This document shows positions 1 through 6,751 of a stretch of 15,983 bases of DNA, piece after piece. A program made the position numbers and the translations under genes. The DNA is taken from the NCBI GenBank assembly GCA_035411265.1, contig DAONSQ010000009.1:1-15983 (forward strand), read 5' to 3'. This stretch comes from UBA1359 sp035411265. Its GTDB lineage: Bacteria > Patescibacteriota > Patescibacteriia > Patescibacteriales > Patescibacteriaceae. Position 1 is the stretch's first letter; every line of letters begins with the position of its first letter. The notes below the pieces were generated by a model. That model was not told the origin of the DNA. It did no database searches and saw nothing but the letters and a program-made list of their open reading frames with translations.

Positions 1-1262
1 CAGCTAACAGTACTCTGATTATTAAGCGTATCTTTAACGGTAATGTCTACATTATATCTATTAATCGCTCCGGCTCGGTTAGAGATTATTTTAACGTAGC
101 GACGATCTGGAGTTATGGATACGGTAATAGGGTCCCAACCAGCTAGAGTAGTTGGATTAATGGTAGCACTAGTAATTAAATCACCTTCGTTGTCAAAAAC
201 TTCAGCATAGCCAGTAAAAGGTTTGTTAGGTAGGCCAACAATATTGCGGCAACTAATAACTGGTCCAGTGTTACGATAGTTAGTTTGGCAACTATTTTGG
301 CTATCTAAGATATTAGGATAGGTAGTTTCAAATAGAGCGCAGAGATTATAGTCATTACTATTGTTAAATTCATAGCGAATTACATGACTGTAATCAGGTA
401 GATCTTCTAGTCCTTGGTCATTGTAAAAACGTTTAGTTCGCTCATTCCAACATGTGGTCTGATTGACACCATCACCAGGACAACTACCTAGTTTGTTAAT
501 GGGATCAACTGGTAGAGCTGAACCTAATTTAGTGGCAAAGGTTTTTTGCCAACTAGGCCAGACTGACAGAGTTTTATTGGGTAGATAGGAACCAGCTTCA
601 AAACTAGGATAATGTTGGAACTTGAGACGATAATCTTCGAGCTTAGTTTTAATGCTAGCTAGAATTATTAATCTCTTAGTATCTCGAATTACTTTTTCTT
701 TTGCTGTTGAACAAATATCTCCCCCACTGTGACATTCACTATTGTCTCGGCAAATTGTTATATTGTTGGAGCAAGTCTTGGGTCGGTTATTTAGATTATG
801 ATTGAATTTCCAATTGTTGAGAATCTGACCGAATATATCTACCGTTTCGGTAGATATATTCTGGTTGAAAGAAATAACAGCAATAATTGGTTTAAGACAA
901 TCCCCGCCACCTTGACCAAAACCATTACAACCAACAACATTTGAGGCAGCAACATAGACTGTCCGATTATCTCTAACCGCATCATAGCCATCGACAGTTA
1001 AAGATTGTAATGATCTTTTAGTACTAATATTTTGGTAGAACCAATCCCGAGCTGACAAATGCTCATCATTAGCAAAAACTCGGATGGCAATAGCATCCGA
1101 GCTTGCTTGGGTATTTACAGTAGTAGTTTGTTCAGTGGCATCATTAGCAGCCGCACGAGCACTCATGCTCGTGCTCAGATTAGCGAAACTAAATAGACTA
1201 AAAACGATTAGAGCAAAGCTGACTGACAGCCCTAAATAAATGGTTTTTAGCAAACGATTCAT
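1..1262 (-). CDS. Secreted or membrane-anchored multi-domain surface protein (C-terminus outside window)
   Basis: I translated this frame by hand. It is open for 420 codons from an ATG at 1262 to the window edge, so the 3' end is missing. Residues 1-38 are a signal peptide or membrane anchor (basic start, hydrophobic 8-28, possible cleavage near ARAAA). Residues 57-110 carry the IAIR and SLQSLTVDGY motifs, which I recall from large uncharacterised CPR proteins. A Cys-rich stretch follows (C112, C122, C164, C171, C177, C184). Residues 190-310 resemble a pseudopilin (GspG-type) C-terminal fold: RDTKRLIILASIKTKLEDY, then HYPS, WPSWQ, PVDPINKLG and an YNLCALFE strand. Residues 335-420 look like a beta-sandwich domain. 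No clear ribosome binding site precedes the start, but a good promoter does. The cysteines suggest an exported protein with disulphides. The function is unknown and the pseudopilin resemblance is my inference. Confidence 0.85.
   Translation of the reverse strand, partial: MNRLLKTIYLGLSVSFALIVFSLFSFANLSTSMSARAAANDATEQTTTVNTQASSDAIAIRVFANDEHLSARDWFYQNISTKRSLQSLTVDGYDAVRDNRTVYVAASNVVGCNGFGQGGGDCLKPIIAVISFNQNISTETVDIFGQILNNWKFNHNLNNRPKTCSNNITICRDNSECHSGGDICSTAKEKVIRDTKRLIILASIKTKLEDYRLKFQHYPSFEAGSYLPNKTLSVWPSWQKTFATKLGSALPVDPINKLGSCPGDGVNQTTCWNERTKRFYNDQGLEDLPDYSHVIRYEFNNSNDYNLCALFETTYPNILDSQNSCQTNYRNTGPVISCRNIVGLPNKPFTGYAEVFDNEGDLITSATINPTTLAGWDPITVSITPDRRYVKIISNRAGAINRYNVDITVKDTLNNQSTVS
831..861. 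repeat. Perfect 14-bp inverted repeat inside a coding sequence
   Basis: Arm 1 is GAATATATCTACCG (831-844), the spacer is TTT, and arm 2 is CGGTAGATATATTC (848-861). The arms are exactly complementary. Allowing one bulged T at 862, the stem extends three more pairs (ACC at 828-830 with GGT at 863-865). It encodes residues 134-144 of the secreted protein, next to the DIFGQIL stretch. No U-run follows on either strand, so it is not a standard terminator. Confidence 0.9.
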
Positions 1263-1273
1263 ATGGTAGGTAT

Positions 1274-1321
1274 GATATAATTCAATGCCTGAATTATATC
1301 ACGAAGAACACTTGGGGGCAA
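1274..1321 (-). promoter_or_regulatory. Promoter of the secreted-protein gene, -10 inside an inverted repeat
   Basis: Read on the minus strand, TTGCCC (1316-1321) is followed by exactly 17 nt and then TATAAT (1293-1298). The -10 is preceded by TGA, giving an extended -10 (TGATATAAT). Predicted initiation is near 1286, about 24 nt before the ATG. The -10 lies in a perfect 11-bp inverted repeat, GATATAATTCA and TGAATTATATC, with a 5-nt spacer (1274-1300). That could be an operator or a 5' structure. The sequence match is direct; promoter function is inferred. Confidence 0.6.
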
Positions 1322-1329
1322 ATAAAAAA

Positions 1330-3012
1330 CTATTTTTCTTTAATTGATTTATTTTTAAAACAGCTTTCAATAAATTCAATAAATAATGGGTGTGGATCAA
1401 GTGGTCGGGAAATATATTCTGGATGAAATTGCGTTCCAACAAAGAAAGGATGATTAGTTATCTCAATTGCCTCCACTATTTGTCCATCTGGGGAAGTTCC
1501 AGCAATTGTCAAGCCGTTTTTTTCTAAAATATCGCGGTATTTATTATTAAATTCATAGCGATGACGATGGCGTTCACTAACTATTTTTTCTGTTCCGAAT
1601 TTCTTTTTATAAGCTTTAGCTAAATGAGTTCCTGACACAACCTGGCAAGGCCAACCACCCAAGCGAATCGTTCCACCATATTGTTTTTTAGCTAGCATTT
1701 CCGCCTGTCCAGGCATAATATGTATAACTGGATGCTTAGTTTTAGGATTAGCTTCTTGACTATCAGCATCTTTTAAATTGCAAACATGACGAGCAAATTC
1801 AATAACCGCCATTTGCATCCCATAACACAAACCGAAATAAGGAACCTTATTAACTCGGCAATACTCGATCGCTTTAATTTTTCCTTCATGACCACGGCTA
1901 CCCCAACCTTGCGGCACCACAATACCATCATATTTATTAAGTACCGCAGTCCCTAATTGTTCAATTTCTTCAGCGCTCAACCACTCTAATTGCGGTCGAC
2001 AATTACTAGCTACTCCGGCGTGTTTTAAGGCCTCAATAACACTAATATAGGAATCTGTTAAGCAAAAATCACCAGATGCAAAGTACTTACCAACAATACC
2101 AATCTTAACTATTTTCTGGCCATTTTTAACCTCTTTAACTTTTTCTGACATTTTTTGCCAAGCTGCCGAATCATTTCGTCGCGGTTTAAGACCAAAATGC
2201 TTTAAAATTTTAGCTGATAGATGATTCTTTTCGAAATTAGCTGGAACATCATAAACCGAATCAATATCTGGAGCAGCAATAACATCATCATTATAAATAT
2301 TACAATGAACAGCAATTTTTTTACGGCGCGGTTCATCAATCGGCGTATCTGAACGAGCTACAATAAAATCAGGCTGAATGCCAGCCGAATTTAAAGCCCG
2401 AACTGCATGTTGGGTTGGTTTAGTCTTCATTTCACCTATTTTATGCGGCACCGGCAAATAACTCACCATAACAAACAAGACACTCCTTGGTTCCTGTAAG
2501 CGCATTACTCGAGCGGCTTCCAAAAATAACATATTTTCATATTCACCCACTGTTCCACCAATTTCAATAATCATTATTTCGGCGCCAGTTTTTTTAACAG
2601 CCCTTTTGATACGGTCATTAACCTCCATAGGAATATGCGGTACCACCTGTACACATTTACCCCCGTAACCTAAATTTCTTTCTCTTTCAATTACTGACTG
2701 ATAAATTCGACCGGTTGTCATGTAGTTTTCTCGGTAAATATTAGTATTTAGAAAACGCTCATAATTACCTAAATCCTGATCGGTTTCATCGCCATCCTCA
2801 GTCACAAAAACCTCACCATGCTCGATTGGATTCATAGTCCCAGCATCAACATTAATATAAGGATCAATTTTGATGGCGCTAACCTTAAAACCGCGATTGA
2901 TTAAAATTCGACCGATTGAGGCTGCTGTAATGCCCTTACCAACACCAGACATTACGCCGCCAACCACAAAAATATACTTAGCCTTAGTCGAAACCGATCT
3001 TTTTTTAATCAT
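1330..3012 (-). CDS. pyrG: CTP synthase (glutamine-hydrolysing)
   Basis: Makes CTP from UTP, ATP and glutamine, the last step of de novo pyrimidine nucleotide synthesis in the cytosol. At 560 residues it is near the usual 530-560. The N-terminal synthetase domain (about 11-280) has the P-loop SGVGKG (22-27), DPYINVDAGTMNP (50-62) and EHGEVFVTEDG (64-74). The C-terminal class I glutamine amidotransferase domain (about 300-552) has the nucleophile Cys396 in GLCYGMQ and the His530/Glu532 pair in FHPE. RHRHRYEFN (481-489) is also conserved. Unusual for the wider family, the oxyanion-hole stretch reads PQGWG (367-371) where most enzymes have PGGFG. The gene has its own extended -10 promoter after the greA terminator. 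The ATG at 3012 lacks a clear Shine-Dalgarno sequence. Stop is TAG. Confidence 0.97.
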   Translation of the reverse strand: MIKKRSVSTKAKYIFVVGGVMSGVGKGITAASIGRILINRGFKVSAIKIDPYINVDAGTMNPIEHGEVFVTEDGDETDQDLGNYERFLNTNIYRENYMTTGRIYQSVIERERNLGYGGKCVQVVPHIPMEVNDRIKRAVKKTGAEIMIIEIGGTVGEYENMLFLEAARVMRLQEPRSVLFVMVSYLPVPHKIGEMKTKPTQHAVRALNSAGIQPDFIVARSDTPIDEPRRKKIAVHCNIYNDDVIAAPDIDSVYDVPANFEKNHLSAKILKHFGLKPRRNDSAAWQKMSEKVKEVKNGQKIVKIGIVGKYFASGDFCLTDSYISVIEALKHAGVASNCRPQLEWLSAEEIEQLGTAVLNKYDGIVVPQGWGSRGHEGKIKAIEYCRVNKVPYFGLCYGMQMAVIEFARHVCNLKDADSQEANPKTKHPVIHIMPGQAEMLAKKQYGGTIRLGGWPCQVVSGTHLAKAYKKKFGTEKIVSERHRHRYEFNNKYRDILEKNGLTIAGTSPDGQIVEAIEITNHPFFVGTQFHPEYISRPLDPHPLFIEFIESCFKNKSIKEK

Positions 3013-3040
3013 ATTAGAAAGCTAATAATAATCTATTTCG

Positions 3041-3049
3041 ATTATAACA
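3041..3049 (-). promoter_or_regulatory. Extended -10 promoter element for pyrG
   Basis: On the minus strand TGTTATAAT (3041-3049) matches the extended -10 consensus TGnTATAAT. It lies immediately past the greA terminator and about 28 nt upstream of the pyrG ATG. There is no good -35 at 16-18 nt, as is common for extended -10 promoters. It overlaps the end of the terminator U-tract, so pyrG can restart where greA transcription ends. Confidence 0.5.
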
Positions 3050-3082
3050 AAAAAGAAACCGCCCAACCAGCTAGTTGAGCGG
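3049..3082 (-). terminator. Rho-independent terminator after greA
   Basis: On the minus strand the stem CCGCTCAAC (3074-3082) pairs with GTTGGGCGG (3059-3067) around a 6-nt loop, with one G-U pair. TTTCTTTTTT follows directly (3049-3058). It lies 27 nt past the greA stop. Confidence 0.85.
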
Positions 3083-3108
3083 CTCCTAAATAAAGCTTTT
3101 AAATTAAG

Positions 3109-3564
3109 CTAAGCAATACTTACAATTTCGTATTCAACCTCACCCTTGGGCGTGTTAACCTTAACTTTATCACCAGCAAAATGGCCTAAAAATGCCTGGC
3201 CAATTGGTGATTCATTAGAGATAAATCCATTAACCGGATCTGCTTCATTGAAACTAACAATAGTAAACTCTTTAGTTATTAATCCATTTTTAACGGTTAA
3301 TTTTGAGCCCATACCAACCTTACCCTTGGTTTGGCCATCAACTACTACTAAATTTTTCAATAAGCTAGCCAACTCAATAATTTTGCCTTCGTTAAAAGCT
3401 TGAGCTTCTTTAGCTTCACTATATTCAGCGTTTTCACTTAAATCACCAAGTTCCTTGGCCTTTTCAATTCGATCAGCAATTTCACGACGGCGTTCAGTAC
3501 TAAGCATCTCTAATTCATCAACTAATTTTTGATAACCCTCGCGAGAAATGATTTGTTCACTCAT
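3109..3564 (-). CDS. greA: Transcription elongation factor GreA
   Basis: Rescues backtracked RNA polymerase by inserting a coiled coil into the secondary channel and stimulating cleavage of the RNA 3' end. The 151 residues match the usual length (about 157). The N-terminal coiled coil (about 8-75) carries the tip motif GDLSENAEY (40-48) with the acidic residues D41 and E44 that help hold the catalytic metal. The C-terminal FKBP-like domain (about 80-150) ends in the typical ISNESPIGQAFLG and TPKGEVEYEI strands. AAGGAAG lies about 9 nt before the ATG at 3564. A separate promoter overlaps the end of the upstream ATPase gene, and a terminator follows. Stop is TAG. Confidence 0.97.
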   Translation of the reverse strand: MSEQIISREGYQKLVDELEMLSTERRREIADRIEKAKELGDLSENAEYSEAKEAQAFNEGKIIELASLLKNLVVVDGQTKGKVGMGSKLTVKNGLITKEFTIVSFNEADPVNGFISNESPIGQAFLGHFAGDKVKVNTPKGEVEYEIVSIA

Positions 3565-3589
3565 ATTTATATTCTTCCTTATTAAAAGA

Positions 3590-3605
3590 CGCGAAATTAT
3601 TCGCG
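3590..3605 (-). other. Small hairpin in the greA leader
   Basis: CGCGAA (3590-3595) and TTCGCG (3600-3605) are complementary with a 4-nt loop. On the minus strand TCTTTT follows. It lies between the predicted greA start of transcription (near 3617) and the ribosome binding site. It could be a weak terminator for the upstream ATPase gene or a leader structure; the stem is only 6 bp. Confidence 0.4.
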
Positions 3606-3623
3606 CCCCAAATTATAAAGCCC

Positions 3624-3652
3624 ATTATATACTAAATAAAATTGCTTGGCAA
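3624..3652 (-). promoter_or_regulatory. Promoter of greA
   Basis: On the minus strand TTGCCA (3647-3652), a 17-nt spacer and a perfect TATAAT (3624-3629). The -35 begins 4 nt past the stop of the upstream ATPase gene. A second TATAAT occurs at 3612-3617. Initiation is expected near 3617, giving a leader of about 50 nt. Confidence 0.65.
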
Positions 3653-3656
3653 GAGT

Positions 3657-6389
3657 CTAAAGAGCACTAGCTGAAATAACTTCTACCTGACCTAAATCAT
3701 TAATTATTACCGTATCGCGACGTTTTAATTTTTGAGATAACAAAGCTTCTGCTAGCTGATTACTAATAGTATCTTGCAATAATCTTTTTAATGGCCTAGC
3801 TCCATATTCAGGATCAAAACCAGCTTCAGCTATTTTTACTAAACCAGCCTCGGTTACTTGAAAAAAGATATTTTTATCAGCCAGCTGCTGTCCAATTTTC
3901 TTCAATTGCAAACCAGCAATAGCTTTCATATCTGAAATATTTAATGGTCGAAAAACAATAACGCCGTCAAAACGATTAATCAATTCCGGACGCATTACTT
4001 TAGTTAGCTCATTATCTAAGACTGACTGGCTGATAACCCCTAAATCCGTGCCGGCCATAACTTGCTCCCTAATATAATTTGCCCCAGCATTAGAAGTAGC
4101 AATAATAATAGCATTACTAAAATCAACCGTTCGTCCTTGAGCATCAGTTAAACGGCCATCATCAAAAACCTGCAAGAACAGATTTAAGATATCCGGATGA
4201 GCTTTCTCAATTTCATCTAAGAGTATCAAACTAAATGGCCGCTGACGGACAGCCTCGGTTAGATAACCATTTTCACCATTACCGCCAATCATTTTATTAA
4301 CACTATCATTCTGTTGATACTCGCTCATATCAAGGCGAATCATTGCCTCTTCATCACCAAAATAAACTTGAGCCAATGTTTTAGCTAATTCAGTCTTACC
4401 AACACCAGTTGGACCTAGAAATAAAAAATTAGCAATTGGCTTCTTGTTATCCCTAAGCTCAACTCGAGCTCGACGCAAACTAGCCGAAACCATATCTACC
4501 GCCTCCTCTTGGCCGATTAAGCGTTCATGGATTGTTGCTTCTAGATTTAACAGCATCTCACTCTCCTGCTGCCCAACCTGTTGCATTGGCACACCAAAAG
4601 CTTGACTAGCATAATCTCGTACTGCTTCCTCATTAACAATCCTATCCTTACTAGCACCAGCCACTTGCCGCGCTGTTGCTTCTAAAATTTTCAAAAATCG
4701 AGCTGGCTGAGCTGGCTCAGAAATGTAGCGCTGGCTAGCTAATTTGGCCGTAGCCAAGGCCCCATAAGTAAACATCACGCCCAGCAATCTTTCCCAATAA
4801 CTAGCCCAGCTTTCACCAATAATCATAATTTGCTGATCGTCCGGCTCATTAATATTTACTTTAGCCAAAACTGAACCCAAACTACGATTAGCTAATTGGT
4901 CACGATAATTATCCGTTAGCGCAGTTGACAAGAAACGAATTGCTCCTTGCTGCAAGGCTTCGGCTAATATATCTGACAAATCAAGGCCACCATCAGCACC
5001 AACGGTCAAACCAGTTATCTTTTCCAGATTATTGATAAATAAAATAATATTACCCGCCTGATTAACTTCAAATAAAATCTTAGCCAGCCTATTCTGTGCT
5101 TCTTCAGCTGAAACCCCGCCTAAAAGACTAGCTAAATCAATCTCGACTAATCTTTTATCCTGCAAAAACTCTGGCACGCTTTCAGCCATCATCAATTGAG
5201 CTAATCCATAAACTACAGACTTCTTGCCGACACTCTCTGGTCCAACTAAAATAACCCCCATCCTACCGGCTGACCATGCTTCAATAATTTGATTTAATTC
5301 TAATTGTCTAGCAACACATAGTGGCAGCTGGTTATTTTTAGCTGCAGCTGTTAAATCTCGAGCAAACTGATTTAAGAAAGGAGTTGCCACTGCCGTATAA
5401 GCACGATCCATATTATTAGAAGGCTTAAATTGAGCCATATCACGGATCTGCCTATACTGTTTAGCTAATCGCTGATTAATGTGTAACCACTCTGACATGC
5501 TGGCCAGAGATTCCTCTTTTATTCCAGCCTCGTAGATTACTTCTTTAGCAATTTGACTACCTCGCGCTAGTGGCGCTAAAAAATCAGTTATCAATGGTAC
5601 TTCGTTATTACTCCAGGCAATTGCTACCCCTTGGATTAAAGCTGTCTGAACTTCCATTGATAAGCCGAGAAACTTTTTAGCTTGTCCAATTGCTTGATTT
5701 TTTTTAATTTTATCCGCAATTTCGTCGATCCCTAAACCTAATCGAAAAAAAGCTTGTTTAACTTTTGAATCATTAAGCAAGGTTAAAAAAAGATGATCAG
5801 CTAAAACCATTTCTGATTTTAGCTTATCAGCTAGAATAATTGCTTGATCTAACTTGTCAATAACCGCTTCCGGTAGATATTCAATTACATTAATTTTTTG
5901 TTTTCGTGGTAGCTGTTTCACAACTTCCCAATCACTGATAACAATCTCATCAAACTCTTGATTAAAATTGGGCACTTTTACTTTATGAACTTGACGCGAC
6001 AATCGATAAATTAAAAATAAACTTGCCACCATTGTCCAAGCCAAGCAATTAATTACTTCACTTGGTGTTAACCAGAAAGAAATTTTAATCACCCGACTCC
6101 AATCAGAAAACCAATTTGTTGTCTGACCAAAATTCCAAGCAAAAAAAAGCCAACCACCAAAAACTATTAAATATACAGCCAAATCAGATAACAGAAGAAA
6201 TCTTTTCACCCAACATTTCTGCTTCACTACCGATAAACTATCTGACCATTTGGCATAAAACCACCAACCAGCGCTTAGCCAGCCAATAGTTTGACCAGCA
6301 CACTGTTGGCATTTTTCACCATTAACCAAACCATGACCGCCACAATGCGGACAAGTTAACCAGTTATTATCATTACGACTCTTGGCCAT
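3657..6389 (-). CDS. Membrane-anchored Clp/HSP100-like AAA+ ATPase with degenerate first ATPase domain
   Basis: A 910-residue double-AAA+ protein. Order: zinc ribbon (C13, C16, C27, C30; CPHCGGHG then CQQC), two membrane segments (about 64-86 and 110-130), a Clp-N-like helical region (about 170-290), AAA-1 (about 350-560) and AAA-2 (about 610-905). AAA-2 looks active: Walker A GPTGVGKTE (659-667), Walker B LILLDE (721-726), sensor-1 Asn767, Arg806 finger, sensor-2 GAR (863-865). AAA-1 is degenerate: Walker A GPESVGKKS has Lys390 in place of Ser/Thr, and Walker B reads FINN (451-454) instead of FIDE. Neither domain has the usual aromatic pore loop: the KYRGEFEER position reads VSAEEAQNR, and the GYVG loop of AAA-2 is replaced by a shorter GGNGENGYL. 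No ClpB middle domain or ClpP-binding LGF loop is evident. The start overlaps the upstream membrane-protein gene by 17 nt. Membership in the Clp family is certain; a role as an unfoldase is doubtful. Stop is TAG. Confidence 0.9.
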   Translation of the reverse strand: MAKSRNDNNWLTCPHCGGHGLVNGEKCQQCAGQTIGWLSAGWWFYAKWSDSLSVVKQKCWVKRFLLLSDLAVYLIVFGGWLFFAWNFGQTTNWFSDWSRVIKISFWLTPSEVINCLAWTMVASLFLIYRLSRQVHKVKVPNFNQEFDEIVISDWEVVKQLPRKQKINVIEYLPEAVIDKLDQAIILADKLKSEMVLADHLFLTLLNDSKVKQAFFRLGLGIDEIADKIKKNQAIGQAKKFLGLSMEVQTALIQGVAIAWSNNEVPLITDFLAPLARGSQIAKEVIYEAGIKEESLASMSEWLHINQRLAKQYRQIRDMAQFKPSNNMDRAYTAVATPFLNQFARDLTAAAKNNQLPLCVARQLELNQIIEAWSAGRMGVILVGPESVGKKSVVYGLAQLMMAESVPEFLQDKRLVEIDLASLLGGVSAEEAQNRLAKILFEVNQAGNIILFINNLEKITGLTVGADGGLDLSDILAEALQQGAIRFLSTALTDNYRDQLANRSLGSVLAKVNINEPDDQQIMIIGESWASYWERLLGVMFTYGALATAKLASQRYISEPAQPARFLKILEATARQVAGASKDRIVNEEAVRDYASQAFGVPMQQVGQQESEMLLNLEATIHERLIGQEEAVDMVSASLRRARVELRDNKKPIANFLFLGPTGVGKTELAKTLAQVYFGDEEAMIRLDMSEYQQNDSVNKMIGGNGENGYLTEAVRQRPFSLILLDEIEKAHPDILNLFLQVFDDGRLTDAQGRTVDFSNAIIIATSNAGANYIREQVMAGTDLGVISQSVLDNELTKVMRPELINRFDGVIVFRPLNISDMKAIAGLQLKKIGQQLADKNIFFQVTEAGLVKIAEAGFDPEYGARPLKRLLQDTISNQLAEALLSQKLKRRDTVIINDLGQVEVISASAL

Positions 6390-6720
6390 AATATAGTAAG
6401 TAGAGATAATAAAAAATAGCTAGTGGCGTTGCCGGCCAAGCCATAATTGCCACTAAAGCAATTAGCCAGCAGACTAACCAAATAGCTAAACGAAAAACAA
6501 TTTGAATCAACCTAATAACAAAACTAATAATAAAGCTAGCCGCATCTTTTTGACCATACATCGGAACAAACAAATTTTTCAACCACACCATCAAAGCCAG
6601 CCCTCGACTAGTTTTAATAAGCCAGACTCGCCAATAGCCAATCCAGCTAAACCAACCCTGTGAATACCACCAGAAAGGAAACCAAAATATTTCCCTAACT
6701 ATCCGCCAAATAATATACAT
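6373..6720 (-). CDS. Small Trp-rich membrane protein, probable partner of the Clp-like ATPase
   Basis: 115 residues with twelve tryptophans (positions 5, 13, 17, 18, 23, 26, 30, 33, 46, 81, 85, 95), eight of them in the first 33. The N-terminal third looks amphipathic and interfacial. Residues about 62-93 and 95-111 are strongly hydrophobic and probably form one long or two shorter membrane helices. NLFVPMYGQKD (49-59) looks like a conserved loop; I recall similar short proteins in CPR genomes but know no named family. GGGGGT lies just before the ATG. The last 17 nt overlap the start of the ATPase gene, which also has membrane segments, so translational coupling and a shared complex are likely. 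Function unknown. Stop is TAA. Confidence 0.75.
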   Translation of the reverse strand: MYIIWRIVREIFWFPFWWYSQGWFSWIGYWRVWLIKTSRGLALMVWLKNLFVPMYGQKDAASFIISFVIRLIQIVFRLAIWLVCWLIALVAIMAWPATPLAIFYYLYLLYYGQES

Positions 6721-6729
6721 ATACCCCCT

Positions 6730-6738
6730 ATTATAGCA
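6730..6738 (-). promoter_or_regulatory. Extended -10 element upstream of the Trp-rich protein and Clp-like gene pair
   Basis: On the minus strand TGCTATAAT (6730-6738) matches TGnTATAAT. It lies in the 31-nt gap after murF and only 9 nt from the ATG at 6720. Initiation there would give a nearly leaderless transcript. There is no -35. It could allow expression of the pair separately from the dcw operon. Confidence 0.4.
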
Positions 6739-6751
6739 AAACGATCAATTT

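Noticed and set aside
1263..1329. Terminator for pyrG
   Set aside because: The only hairpin here (1274-1300) is AT-rich and has no U-run after it. It coincides with the promoter of the next gene, so read-through from pyrG is possible.
3146..3403. Plus-strand open frame opposite greA
   Set aside because: It lies fully inside a certain greA gene and its translation is low-complexity shadow sequence. The same applies to the plus-strand frames at 7890, 8169, 8739, 12980 and 15575.
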